A program made the translations under genes and the position numbers. From NCBI GenBank assembly GCA_003255065.1, contig QAOA01002897.1, forward strand, positions 1 through 64,000: 64,000 nt of DNA, written 5' to 3'. The stretch comes from Cercis canadensis (lineage: Eukaryota; Streptophyta; Magnoliopsida; Fabales; Fabaceae). Each line of letters begins with the position of its first letter. Position 1 is the first letter of the stretch. The notes beneath the pieces were generated by a model, which was given only the letters and a program-made list of their open reading frames with translations, searched no databases and was not told where the DNA came from. This document shows positions 1 to 11,987 of the stretch, one piece after another.

Positions 1-530
1 TGGGACCACGTGACAAGATCAAGAATACAAGTCATTAAGAATGGTCACACTCAAGTGGTGCATAAAGAAAAAAATAGTCTCCCCATTATGTTGAGTAAAA
101 AGATACATAGAGAAATGCATGGTTTGAAATGTGATTGAAGCTTGTTGACTGAATAGGATCTTAACCAAGGATAGCAAAGACATCCAAAAGCCTTAAAATT
201 GGAAAAGGAGGGTGTTTGATTAAAGAGTTGTTGGTAAGGCAAGTTCATTTTGAGAACTAGAGTAGGTAGACGATTAATTAGGTAATTGGCTGTTTGAAAT
301 GCATGAGACCACAATTGGATAGGGAGACATGCATGGTGCAAGAGAGAGAGTCATGTTTCAACAATATAACGATGTTTTATTTCTGCAAGACCATTCTTCT
401 TAGGAGTGAACGGAGGAGTGGTTAAAAAAGAAATTCTGTGTTTGGCAAAAAAGGACTTTAATTTAATAAATTAACCTCCATTGCCAAAGTGAAATGAAGT
501 GAACAATTTTTGGTGCACCAGCAGTGAAAA
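1..530 (-). pseudogene. Ty1/copia integrase relic
   Basis: The minus strand reads as the distal half of a copia integrase. From about 470 downwards there is an NGG-stop-F stretch where the core D-N-G-G-E-F motif is expected. It is followed by TPKKNGLAEIKHRYIVET (about 410-355), the conserved block around the catalytic glutamate, and then FWSHAFQ-like and FGCLCYPWLR blocks (about 300-140). Integrase joins element cDNA to host DNA. At least two stops (one replacing the DNGGE glutamate) and truncation at the window edge show that it is dead. Its sequence differs from the SIRE-like and Tnt1-like elements further right, so it is a third copia lineage. No LTR was found for it. Confidence 0.8.
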
Positions 531-544
531 TCGTCCTTGGATCT

Positions 545-2227
545 GCCACTGATTAAGTGTTCTTGATTCTTGCAAGTCACGTCACAGATTGGCAAGTGAT
601 TTTTTTTCCATNAGTGAATTTTTCTCCATGACTGACTCAGATATTATATGTATCTTACACAATATTGCTCTCAGATTTCAGTACAGAATGTGATTAACTT
701 GATGTGTTATATATAGAGCTAGCTGTTACTGCTTATCCTATTAAAGTCATTGATAGCCGCTTGGTGGGAGCTGGGAAGTTGGAACTATGACGTAAATTGC
801 TTGACCAAACTGCAAGGAACAAACCATATATAGGAGTTTAAAAAATCCAGACCGGATAGACTTATGCATTTGTTTTTGCATGCAGAAAATAATATAAATC
901 AAAATAGTGCGTATTATTTTGAGTAAAATGATACATACAAAAATATATTATCATGATATTCCAAAAATTATACATGGCAAATTAGAAAACTTGTGTTTGC
1001 AGTCATGTTGTAGAGGTATCCTGAGCCCATATAAAAAAAAGTGATTTTTACTGGCCAATCAAAGGAGTCAAGTATAATTCTTTTTTCCTATGATTTAATT
1101 TCTATTTCATTGAGAATACTTCCAGTTTCTATTTTTTTGTTTGGAAGTTTAATTTTCTGGATCTATTATCTCCATTCACTGCACGATATTTTGTTCTTTT
1201 TTCTTCAATCATATGCTTACTACCTTACAAAGCATGAAGCACATGTGGGTTGCAGATTTTCAAACTTGTGGCATTGGGAAAGTGTTAGTTGTTTTCATGG
1301 TGAATTGCTTGCATTTTCATGATTTTGTGCCCTCTATTCTTATAAAGGTCAACTAATTATTTTATTTTCTTTTTGTTATGGCTCCATTCCTTAAGGGAAG
1401 GTTCCTACTTTGCACAGTTTAATAGGAATGTGGAAATTTTCTTTTATTGGGTAGATCTTAGGAAGTAACCTTGGTTTCTTTTCCTGATTAAATGTATGGG
1501 AAATAATATATAGATGTCAATTTTGTTTCTACTACCTTTATTAGATGATGTACTTCTTGGTAAACAAATTTTATACTATACAAGATTATTGCTAACATTC
1601 TACATAATTTTATGTGTAAACATGCAAATAGTTCAAACTTTAAAAAATGAATTAACTAACAAATTTTAGTTGGTGCATGGGTATTATACCTACAAAAACA
1701 TATTTGGAGAGTTAAACTTCCAAGAGACTTTTTTCTATTTGTTTGCCTCAATTAACACTAACCATGATCTTAGCTCTTTAATATAAAGAGAAATCTAAAT
1801 TATTATCTTGATTATAGATTACTTTTTCCATTGGTGAGTATTTTCATAAAATTTTAGGATGTTAACTAATTTTGAAATGTGATTTCTATTAAATCTATCC
1901 ATCTTAAAATGTTTACTCTATGTGTCATTTTTATTAAATTATTTTTGGTTTCTCATTCTAATTATTTTCTTCAATTATTTTTTTTTTTGGAAAATACTGA
2001 TCATATATAGATCCTTTCAATTTGCAGAATATTATATTGGTAGATATCTTGATGTTAGTAGGTTAAAATGCATTACAATGTGCTACAAACTTGAAAGTAT
2101 GTTGTGTATGAATTCAGTCACTGTAAAATTGAGATGAATTAACAATAAGTTAAAATGTATTGTTTTAATTGGCCATGTATGTGAAAAATGACCACAACAA
2201 AATAGCAACCTATGGTAATTATTTTAT
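545..2227. other. AT-rich intergenic DNA, no gene seen
   Basis: The open frames here are short, T-rich and show no recognisable domain. There is one N at 612. No repeat shared with the rest of the window was noticed. Confidence 0.5.
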
Positions 2228-2640
2228 GAGTAAAACCCCTTTTTAGTCCCTGAATTATTCAGTGATTGACAAGTTAGTCCTCCAAAAATGTTCGCTGACA
2301 ATTTCGTCCTCGAATTATGGTTCCGTACGAAAAATTAGTCCTCGAATTATATTCGCTGACAATTTAGTCCTCGAATTATGGTTTCATACGACAAATTAGT
2401 CCTCGAATTAATCCTCAACTGAGGACTAATTTGTCGTACGGAACCATAATTCGAGGACTAAATTATCAGCAAAAATTTTTCGAGGACTAATTTGTCGTAC
2501 GGAACCATAATTAGAAAATTTTTTGAGGACTAATTTGTCGTACGGAACCATAATTTGAGAACGAAATTGTCAGCGAACATTTTTGGGGGACTAACTTGTC
2601 CATCGTTGAATTTTTCAGGGACCAAAAAGGGGTTTTACTC
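2228..2640. mobile_element. Foldback MITE, MULE-like
   Basis: The ends are inverted repeats (GAGTAAAACCCCTTTTT at the left, its complement at the right end at 2640). Nearly the whole 413 bp folds back on itself through repeated 'tagtcctcgaattatgg' blocks and their complements. The ends match the element at 25402-25770, which has a 9-bp target duplication typical of Mutator-like elements. No clear duplication is visible here, perhaps because the flanks have decayed. It carries no coding capacity. Homology to the 50-kb paralogous segment begins directly to its right, at 2641. Confidence 0.75.
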
Positions 2641-2941
2641 TAATATATATGCCTATATCCTTTTACAGGGGGGAGAGAGAGAGAGAGAGAGAAGCAATAG
2701 TAATATGAAACTTGAAATCCAGAGAAACCCACTATTCTACAACAGATTAAAAAATATGAAACCATAAATGTCACTTACTCCAAGCTTCCAAGGAGTACAG
2801 AAAACACATAGAAACCCACTATTTCTCTATCCATAATTGACATTTCTGAGGGGATAAGAAACACTAACACTATGAAACTTGAAATCCAGAGAAATCTACT
2901 TTTCTCCAACAGATAAAAAATATTAAAACATACACATCAAT
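2641..2941. repeat. Left half of a duplicated host segment (paralogue at 49757)
   Basis: This stretch, including a GA microsatellite near 2675-2692, matches 49757-50055 closely. The homology continues after the retrotransposon array at 20374. The final TCAAT (2937-2941) is the left target-site copy of that insertion. Confidence 0.85.
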
Positions 2942-4271
2942 TGTTAGCCCCACAAGTTTCTAATCATGTTTTGATGATAACAATAATGTCTTATGCCTTG
3001 TTATTTCTTATATGTGTTGTTTGTCTTGTTGCTATTAACCTTTGCTATGTTGTTTAAGTTGTTATCCAGCACAATCTTCAAGTGAAAACTAGCAGAACTT
3101 GTTCTTCAGAACCAGTTCTTGCTTATGTGATGAGTCTATGAGGTTGCTGATGTGGACAAAGTCTATCACGGACTCCAGCCAAACTTCCTCTTTTTGCAAT
3201 CTAACTAAGTCATGTTAGCTAAGTTTGGAGAAGTGATTTGTGTAAAGTCCATTCTTCAAGAAAAGCCTATCTACTCTCTTACACAAAGTAAGACTTTTTC
3301 TCACAAAAGGACAAAAGACTTTTTGGTTGATGGAAAGTGTGTCAGCAAGTGGAAGAACTTTTTCCTTTGCATCTTTGATAGTCCTTCATGTGGGTTCTCT
3401 TTGCTAAGAGAAGAGAAAGATTTCAAGACTTCTCCTTAGCCTCTTTCATATTTCCTCACGTGCACAAGAAAACACAAGAAGGAAGATAAAAGAAAGAAGA
3501 CTTTCAAGGCTTCAAAAAAGGCATGAAGTGAAGAAAGAAGAAAACATTTCTAGAGAGAGAAGGAACCCATTGTTGAGAGCTTTGCTCTTCTTCTTCCTCT
3601 CGGCCATCTTCTCATGCTTCAAGTTTCTCATTGTAAAATATCTACTCTTTGAGAGAGTTTCTTCTTGGGACTACAACAAAACACTTGGGTTTTGTATCTT
3701 GGATTTCTATGGGAGAAATCCATGGGTGTGATCTCTAGAGTTAGAGAGAGAGAGTTCACGGTGAGCTTGAGAAACAAAAACCATGGTTAAGCTTGGAGAA
3801 GCTTAGAAAAATAAACTTGTTAAGCTTGGAGAAGCTTGGAAAAATAAACTTGTAAAGCTTGGAGAAGCTTGGACAAATAAACTTGAAAGAATAGTGGAAC
3901 CCCCATTTGTGGGAGAAGTGGATGTAGGCTTTTTAAGCTGAACCACTATAAAGACTTGTGCATATTCTCTTTCCCTTCATCTCTTTAATTTTGAGTTATT
4001 TACACTTCTGAATTTTATCTGTGTTTCTAATGCTGAAGTGTGATATTCTGGGTTTCTGTTATTCTGCTCTTCTTTGATTTGATTTAGTTTGAGTTTCTGT
4101 TTTGTATTGTTCAGTAAGCTATTTTCTGCTCTATTCAAATCTGGCATCTGGCGTAGAACTAGTTTGTAAGAACAAGTTCTTAAACAAATATGTGATTTGA
4201 ATTCATTTTTATGAGCAATTTTTAACAACTCCTATTCACCCCTCCTCTAGGAGTATTTCCTGCAACTATCA
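2942..4271 (+). repeat. LTR 1 of SIRE-like array
   Basis: It runs TGTTAG...ATCA and is about 1.33 kb. It starts with the 'tgttttgatgataacaa' signature common in SIRE-type LTRs. A minisatellite of about 35 bp built on AAGCTTGGAGAAGCTTGG lies at about 3787-3885 (three units). A TATA-like TATAAAG sits at 3947-3953. The primer site follows directly. Confidence 0.9.
3947..3953 (+). promoter_or_regulatory. Candidate LTR TATA box
   Basis: CACTATAAAG lies about 325 bp before the LTR end, a reasonable place for the U3/R border. LTR 3 keeps it (near 20042), while LTR 2 reads CACTATAATC. Inference from sequence only. Confidence 0.4.
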
Positions 4272-4273
4272 AT

Positions 4274-4285
4274 TGGTATCAGAGC
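4274..4285 (+). other. Primer-binding site (tRNA-iMet type)
   Basis: TGGTATCAGAGC begins 2 bp after the LTR end. This is the standard plant copia primer site complementary to the 3' end of initiator tRNA-Met. Confidence 0.9.
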
Positions 4286-4358
4286 TTGTGCTCATCTAAT
4301 CTTTGCTGGTCTAACTAACCAAGAGCTAAAGATCCTATTTAGTTGTGTTGCAGGTACC

Positions 4359-6032
4359 ATGAACAACCAGAATTGACATTCTTCTCTCAAGCCTCCATTC
4401 TTCAATGGTCAAAACTTTCCTTACTGGAAGTACAAGATGGAAATATATCTTGAGGCTATCGATTATGAGGTCTGGTAGATTGTAAGACATGGACTCATAC
4501 ATCCAACAAAAATTGAAAATGGAGTTGAAGTTCCTAAAGAGGAAAAAGAGTTAACTGCTGAAGATAAGCTCAAGTTCACCCTTAATTCCAAAGCTAGGTA
4601 CAATATTGTGTGTGCTGTATCTGCTAAAGAATATGAGCATATTGCCTCATGTAACACTGCAAAGGAGATATGGGATAGGCTCGTTGCAATACATGAGGGG
4701 ACAAGTCATGTTAAGGAAGCAAAAATTGATATATACTCTATAGAATATGAGATGTTCCATATGCAGCAACATGAACCTCTTGAGATATTTTTTGCTCGAT
4801 TTCTCAGCATCATAAATAATCTCAAAGGACTTGGAAGAGTTTATACTCAACAAGAACAAGTGAAGAAGCTTTTGAGATGCTTGTCTGATGAATGGGAATC
4901 CAAAGTGACTGTTCTACTCCAATATGTAGAGACCAATGATTTGTCTATTGATCAACTTAGAGGAACTCTAGAATCACATCAAATGTTGCTCTTCCAAAAG
5001 GAGGTCAAAATAGAAGAAAGTAAGAAGATTTTAGCTCTCATCTCTACAGCTCTAGAGACAAGTGTTGAAGAAGAACAAGTTTTCGGTGAAGATGATGTGG
5101 AAATGGTTACAATGAAAGTTCTCGAATTGATGAAGAAAAGAAAGGAGAAGAAGAGATTTTCACTGAAAAATTACAAAGACTTCACCAAAGGAGAAAGCAA
5201 CAAGGAACCCTTCATATGCTATGAGTGCAAGAGGCCAGGACACATCAAACCTGAATGTCCAAAACTTAAAAAGAAAAATTACTTCAAAAGGGGCAAAAAG
5301 AAGGCAATGGTGGCCACCTGGAGTGATGAAGATTCAACCTCCAATAGTGAAGATTTTGATGAGGAAAACACTGCCAACTTTTGCTTGATGGCTAATGGTG
5401 AAGGAAGTGGTGAAAAGAGAGAGGTAACTGATCTAGATTTTGAATCCCTGCCTACTTATGATGAATTAAGTCTTGCTTTTGATGATTTGGCTTTTGATTA
5501 TGAGAAAAGACTTGCAAAAATTAATGCCTTAAAGAAAATCATAAAAGATCAAGTTAATGTGATAGAAGAACATGAAAAAGATAATGTTGATTTGATTGAT
5601 AGGCTTGAAATGCTTCAGCAGCAAAATGACATTCTTGAAAAGGAAAATCATTCTACTTCTTCTCTCAAAAATGAAAATGAAAAACTGAAAAGAAAAGTAA
5701 ATGAATTGTCTAGAGACTTAGTCAAGTTTGTCAAGGGAAGAAATAATTTGAATTCCATCTTAGGAAAGCAAAGAGTAAGCAATGAAAAATATGGTTTAGG
5801 CTATGTTCAGCCTAGCTCTTCAAAAATTTCGAAAAACCACTTTGTCAAAGCTTCCTCCTCACATTCCTTTTCTAAAGGAACTTGTTTTTACTGTGGACAT
5901 GTAGGACATTTTCCTAATGCATGTTCTTATAGGAAACTATGTGCTGCAAGAAAAAAGGTGTGGGTGCCTAAAGGCACATTTGCTGCTAACTTGAAAGGAC
6001 GCAAAGAAGTTTGGGTACCAAAATGTCTCTAA
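4359..6032 (+). pseudogene. gag: SIRE-like gag, copy 1
   Basis: Gag forms the virus-like particle and binds element RNA. The start ATG at 4359 gives only four codons before TGA, where copy 2 reads on. A second stop replaces Trp (EVW-stop) near 4476. From 4608 the frame is open to TAA at 6030-6032. The order is: N-terminal UBN2-type Gag region, CCHC knuckle CYECKRPGHIKPEC (about 5217-5258), an acidic linker, a long charged coiled-coil-like stretch, and a second CCHC knuckle CFYCGHVGHFPNAC (about 5881-5922). Both knuckles keep all metal ligands. The 5' part is clearly more diverged from copy 2 than the 3' part. Confidence 0.9.
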
Positions 6033-6052
6033 CTTTCTTGCAGGTTTGCTAT

Positions 6053-8275
6053 TAAGCCAAAAATGATTGTTGGTATCTAGACAGTGGCTGCTCTAGACAC
6101 TTGACTGGAGATTCTTCAAAGTTTGTCTCTTTTAACAAAATGGATTTGGTAGACGTCTCTTTTGGTGACAATAGCAAGGGTAGAATTGTCGGATTAGGTA
6201 AAATTAAAATTCCTCCTAATTTACTTATTGACAATGTCTACTTGATCAAAGGTTTGATATATATTTTGTTGAGCACAAGTTAGCTTTGTGATAAGGGCTA
6301 TAAAATTATTTTTGAAACTCCTCATTGCATCCTTCATAAGAAAAATTCTGATGATGTTCTATTTGTTGGTCAAAGAAGTTCCAATGTGTGTGTTGTGTAT
6401 GGAGACTCATTGAATTCAAAAAAGGGAAACTTGTTTTTTCTTCTCAAAGTAATAATTCTTGGCTATGGCATAGAAGACTTGGACATGCAAATTTTAAACT
6501 TATTTCCAAGCTTTCTAAGAAGGAACTAGTTTCTGGTTTACCTAAACTAGTGTTTGAAAAAGACAAGATTTGTCATCTTCTAGGCCACTCCAACTTCTCC
6601 ATATGGATCTCTTTGGACCATCATCTACATCCAGCTTAAATGGAAAGAAATATTGCTTTGTCATTGTGCTGTAAACACATCATGCTATTCTTTGAATAGA
6701 TGCTTGATTAGGCATATTTTAAAGAAAACTCCATATGAGGTTTGGAAAGAAAGAAAACCCAATGTGAGCTGCTTTCATGCATTCTGCTGTAAATGTTTTG
6801 TGCTGAATAATGAAAAGAGCATTTTGGAAAATCTGATGAAGCTATTTTCTTGGGCTACTCTTTGTCAAGTAAAGCCTATAGAGTCTTTAACAAAAGAACT
6901 CTTATTGTATAAGAATCAATCCATGTGTTTTTTGATGAATCTAACTATCCTTTAACTTCAAATATTCTTGAGGATAATGAGTTAGTGCAGGACAGCATCA
7001 AAGAATCTTCTAAGGCAGAGATTAGCCAAGAGAAGACAGCAGAGTAAATTCCATGTGATTCGATTCACATAGAGCTGGACATTTCATAACCAATTCAAGA
7101 AGAAGCCCCACAGAAAAATGTGAAAGATTCATTGCCAAAAGAAACCAGAATCTTAAAAAATCACCCAATTGAGAAAGTAATTGGTGACTTGGAAAGAGGA
7201 ATCAGTACAAGAGCATCTCTTCAGGACAAGCATGAATCAAGTCTGGACTCTTGTACTTGAACCGAATGGTCACACAATCATTGGTACAAGATGGGCTTTC
7301 AGAAATAAGCTTGATGAGGATGGCAAAGTTGTGAGAAACAAAGCAAATTTGATAGCTCAAGGCCTTAATTAGCAGGAAGGATTTTGAGACTCTAATGAAG
7401 AGTGAATTTGAGATGAGTATGATGGGGGAACTCAACTTCTTCCTTGGACTTCAAGTGAAGCAAATCAGAGATGGATTTTTCATTAATCAGTCCAAGTACA
7501 CAAGAGAGCTACTCAAATGTTTTGGGATGGACAATGCAAGAGGTACTTCAACTCCTATGAGTACTGCTGCAAAATTGGTTCGGATGAAAGAGGTAAATCT
7601 GAATGTGAGAAAAGGTATAGAGGTATAATTTGCTCTGTTATATTTGGATCCCTGCTATATTTGACTACTAGTAGGCTATATATTATTTTCTCTATTTGTG
7701 CTTGTACCAGATTTCAAGTTATTCCAAAGGAATCTCATTTAACTGCTCTAAAAAGATTTTTTCGTTATCTAATCAGTTTTGTGAGTGTTGGTTTATGGCT
7801 CAGCAGAACTAGTTCTTTCGAACTAGTTTCTTATACAGATTCTGATTATGCTGGCTATTCAATTGATTGAAAGAGCTTAAGTGGAGGTTGTTAGTTTCTT
7901 GGAAGAGCATTGGTCTCTTGGCAATCTAAGAAACAAAATTCAATTGCTTAATCAACAACTGAAGCTGAGTACATGGTGGCTGGACTTTGATGTTCATAAA
8001 TGCTCTGGATGAAACAATGGTTGGCTGACTATGATATTGTTCTAGAGAAAATTTCTTTCTTGTGTGATAATGTTTGTGGTATTAATATTGCAAGAAATCC
8101 ATTTCAGCATTCTAGGACCAAGCATCATTTTCTTAGAGATCATATCATTGAGGGTGATATAGAATTATTTTCTGTTAGTGTTGATGATCAAATTTCTGAC
8201 ATCTTTACTAAGCATTTAGCTGAAAATAAATTCTGTTTTGTTAGACATGAGCTAGACATGATAAACTTGTCGTAA
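6053..8275 (+). pseudogene. pol: SIRE-like pol, copy 1 (deleted integrase and RT cores)
   Basis: The order is protease, integrase, reverse transcriptase, RNase H, as in copia. The aspartic protease motif is intact (WYLDSGCSRHLTG, about 6070-6108). The pre-integrase block WHRRLGHAN is at about 6466-6492. At about 6667 the sequence jumps from before the integrase core to its far side; copy 2 has roughly 330 bp more. RT reads TRWAFRNKLDEDGKVV (about 7288-7335), then skips at about 7375 to ELNFFLGLQVKQI (7430-7470), losing the YVDD palm. RNase H keeps YTDSDYAG (7835-7858) and TEAEYM (about 7960-7980) and ends in IFTKHLAE-like sequence at 8275. Many stops and frameshifts are present. The protease lies in a different frame from gag in both copies. 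Confidence 0.9.
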
Positions 8276-8894
8276 TGAGATCTGGCTGCTTGCATTGTGT
8301 TTATACATATGCATATCATTTGACTTTCTTTGTCTTTCTCTATCTGTCAAGAAAATGTTGGTTAATGTTCAATTTCTCTTGGTATGCTTCTGAAAATTTG
8401 GCAAAGATTTGTGGAATATTTAGTCAAAGATATTTTTGCCCAGAACCAGTTTTGAACCTGTGAGATATTTCAATTTTGGGCTGCCAAATCTTTTTTTAAA
8501 GGACTGAAATCTTGCCAAGCCTTTTCTTTTAAAAGGATTTGGCTATCTTTCTTAGGCTAATATGTTGAACTGTTTCTTTAAAAGATTTCTTTCATTTTTC
8601 TTGGGCTGGTTTGTCATTAAATTGTTCTAGGCTGAATTTTTGGCTAGCATTTTCTAGCCTTTGACTAAAATGCACACATCTTTAAACCGCCCTTTGCAAG
8701 CGCACCATTGTCATTCATTCTGTTATCTTCCTCTTCATTTGAATCATGTACCAAGTTGTTTTATATGCATATTTTATTCACCTTGTACATTCTCTCTTTG
8801 TTCTTGTGTTTGCCACTTTTTGTTCAACTTCTGCATTGCTTAGCAAGGCAACCAGCAACTTAAGTTTTTGAATAGAAGAATAAGCTAAAGACTA

Positions 8895-9764
8895 ATGGCT
8901 AAGTGTAAAGGCAAAGCAATTGCTCGCCCTTCTCATGCTGAACCAATATCCAGTTCAGAATATTTTGAACTTATCCTTGTTTCAAAATCTGCTTCTTTCT
9001 TTGAAACTGAAACTGACTCAGATCAAGAACAAGAACCAAAACCGATTTCTGAGCTTGCTCATGAGAAAGAGCCTCAACCAATACCATCTGAAAAGAGCAG
9101 AAAATTCAAGATGAAAAGCCATAAAGACTGCATTTACTCCAAGGGTTGCAAGTGCTTCCACCTCTCTGTTTGAAAGTAAAGCTGCATAGTAACTTGGGAA
9201 TCCAAGAATTCTTCCACCAAAGTTGTTGAGAGGATGTTTGCTAAGATGGGCTGGTCTGAAATATTGAAGCTAGATGAATCTCTACTAGCAAAAGTAATCA
9301 GCTTATTTTTTGCTCATATTCAGCTTTTGCAAGGTTCTAATTTTGGCACGATCTATCTTAAAAGTTTGTGGCTGTGGTAAAAATTCTGTTGACTGAAAAA
9401 ATGCTTGCTAGTGTGCTTAAATTGCCTATTATTGGGGACTGCAAGTTTGTACAGAAGGTCTGGCCCTCTGATTTACTTCCTTATGATGATGCAATGACAT
9501 CTCTTTGTGACTTTCCTAAGTTTAAAGGCCAAGGAAAACCTCCTTCCATACATTGCTTTGACCCCATAGCCAGAACATTGGCAAACCTAGCTCTACCCAA
9601 CTTCTGCCCAGAATTGGAAGCCATATCAAGAATCAGTTGCTTCTGCCAGTTCTTTAAAGAGGTGTGCTCCTGTTGTACCTAATTCTTTCAAATCCACAAA
9701 GAAGCAAAAAAACCAACCACAACCAATTCCTTCCTACCAGTTAGTTGATCATGTGTAATGGATA
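8895..9764 (+). pseudogene. SIRE third ORF (env-like position), copy 1
   Basis: A reading frame begins MAKCKGKAIARPSHAEP at 8895 and is open to a stop at 9173. The same protein continues in other frames: 9368-9682 encodes KILLTEKMLASVLKLP and later FDPIARTLANLALP. It lies between RNase H and the 3' LTR, where SIRE-lineage elements carry an extra ORF often called env-like. I see no clear signal peptide or membrane anchor, so an envelope role is not supported. The N-terminal part is acidic and proline-rich. Copy 2 has a parallel reading frame at 15881. Biochemical function is unknown. Confidence 0.65.
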
Positions 9765-10607
9765 GCAATTGTCAAGCCTGCTGCCTTAGCTAATCAGATT
9801 GGATAGCATTTCAACTATTTTTCAGACTATAGTGTTTGTTTGCTTTGCTAAACTACTTGTCTATGGTTGAAAAAGAATTGGCCCTCACAAAGAAATTATT
9901 GGCAGCTTTGAAAGTTTCAAAACCATCTACTTCTTAGGATTATATTTCTAACTTTCATTGTTAAAGCTTCAGTTATGCATATAGTTAACTTGAGTGTTCT
10001 CCCGCATTTTTATGATCTTCTTTATTTTGCATATCATGCATTATGCATCAGTTCATAGTCTGCTTGACTTTTGTTCATGGAGAATCTCTTGAATTTATAA
10101 TGGTATTTATTCTAGTTTTTAATTCCAATGCTCGACTGGCAGCTATGAAAAAGGATATGGCAGTCATTAAAGCTCAATTGGAAGTTCTCATTGCATCTCA
10201 TTCATCATCTTCTTCTTATTAGCATTATCTCATTATTTTGGTTGTCTTTGGATAAAATTTCAGTTGTGAATATAGAATAGGTGGACATTCTTTCAACCTA
10301 TTGATTTTGTTGTCATACATGCATCATCCATCTTGACATTGCTTGAGCTGTTATCAAATGTTTTGAGGTATTAATGTTTCATTCTGGTTGTTATAATGCT
10401 CTGTTCATTTTACTACTCGGGGGAGAAATTATGTGGAATAGTCTGTTTGAACTGCTATCTTTGTTTGAATTGTTATTGAACAGGACTATGTTATAATTTC
10501 TTGATATTGAACAGATCTGTTGTGAAAATTCCCTCAGCTCTAGTTGGCATATATTCAGGGGGAGCTTTTCTCAAACACATTATTGTCATCATCAAAAAGG
10601 GGGAGAT
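9765..10607 (+). other. 3' non-coding region with polypurine tract, copy 1
   Basis: This contains a decayed continuation of ORF3 and the 3' untranslated part. 'aaaaagggggaga' at 10594-10606 is the polypurine tract that primes plus-strand synthesis, immediately before LTR 2. A second G-rich tract occurs near 10420. Copy 2 has about 100 bp here that copy 1 lacks. Confidence 0.8.
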
Positions 10608-11899
10608 TGTTAGCCCCACAAGTCTCTGATCCTGTTTTGATGATAACAATAACGCATTGTGCCTTGTTATTTCTTATATGTGTTGTTTGTCTTGTTGCTA
10701 TTAATCTATGTTGTGTTTATAAGCTGTTATCTAGAACAAATTTCAAAAAAAGCTTGGCTGAACTTGTTCTTCAGAACCAGTTCTCATTTCTATGCCCAAG
10801 CACCTCTTTGTAATGAGAGCATCGACCTTTGCTGATGTTGAAAAGCGTGTCAAGGACTTCAGCCAAACATAGCATTTTACAATCCAACTAAGAGTTATGT
10901 TAGTGAGAGTGAAAAGTCTTCTTGAAATGACTGATGTGAAGTTTACTTTTTTAAAGGAATACTCCATCTACTTTCTCTTACACAAGGACAAGTCTCTTTT
11001 CATAAAGGGACAAAAAGCCATGATGAATGATGGGCTTTGTGTTAGCTAGTGGAAGACTTCTCTTTAGCCTTTCTCAAGGTACCACACATGCACAAGAAAG
11101 AAAATACAAGGAAGCAAATAAAAGAAAGAAGACTTTCAAGGCTTCGGTAAAGGCATGAAGTGAAGGAAGAAGAAAATATTCTAGAGAGAGAAGAGAGTTT
11201 TGCTCTTCTTCTTCCTCTCGGTCATCTTCTCATGCTTCAAGTTTTTCATTGTAAAATATCTACTCTTTGAGAGAGTTTCTTCTTGGGGCTACAACAAAAC
11301 ACTTGGGTTTTGTATCTTGGATTTCTATGGGAGAAATCCATGAGAGTGATCTCTAGAATTAGAGAGAGAGAGTTCATGGTGAGCTTGAGAAACAAAAACC
11401 ATGGTTAAGCTTGGAGAAGCTTGGAAAAATAAACTTGTTAAGCTTGGAGAAGCTTGGACAAATAAACTTGATTTTGAGTTCTTGGTTAACTTGAAACAAA
11501 AACCATGGATGTAAGCTTGGAGAAGCTTGGACAACTAAACTCGGATTCTAGTGGAACCTCAAGAAATTGAGAGAGTGGATGTAGGCAATTTGGCCGAACC
11601 ACTATAATCTCGTGTCAAATTTCTTCTCCATTTATCTCTTTAATTTTGAGCTATTTACACTTGTGAATCTTCTCTATCTTTATCTCTGATTTCTCTGGAT
11701 AATTGTCTGTTGTTGTTCTTTATGATATGCTAAGTTATTATGCTCTATTCAAATCAGGCATCTGGCGTAGAACTAGTTTTTAAGAACTAGTTTGTAAGAA
11801 CAAGTTCTTAAACAAATATGTGATTTGAATTCATTTTTATGAGCAATTTTTAACAACTCCTATTCACCCCCCTTCTAGGAGTATTTCCTGTAACTATCA
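10608..11899 (+). repeat. LTR 2 (middle, most diverged)
   Basis: It runs TGTTAG...ATCA, 1292 bp. It differs from LTRs 1 and 3 by many substitutions, a shorter AAGCTTGGAG minisatellite (11404-11470, with an outlying unit at 11513-11545) and a duplicated 'aagaactagtttgtaag' segment near 11770. It is preceded by a polypurine tract and followed by a primer site, so it acts as 3' LTR of one unit and 5' LTR of the next. Confidence 0.9.
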
Positions 11900-11901
11900 A
11901 T

Positions 11902-11912
11902 TGGTATCAGAG
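11902..11912 (+). other. Primer-binding site, copy 2
   Basis: TGGTATCAGAG follows LTR 2 by 2 bp. The next base is T rather than C, a one-base departure from the initiator-tRNA match seen in copy 1. Confidence 0.85.
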
Positions 11913-11987
11913 TTTGTGCTCATCTTATCTTTGCTAGTCTAACTGACTAAGAGCTAAAGATCCTATTAAGTTTGTGTTACAGGTACC

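Noticed and set aside
1041..1322. 93-codon open frame on the plus strand
   Set aside because: It is hydrophobic and T-rich with no recognisable motif, no paralogue in the window and no promoter; it is indistinguishable from chance in AT-rich DNA.
2219..2649. 9-bp target duplication around the 2228-2640 MITE
   Set aside because: The flanks TTATTTTAT and TAATATATA do not match convincingly.
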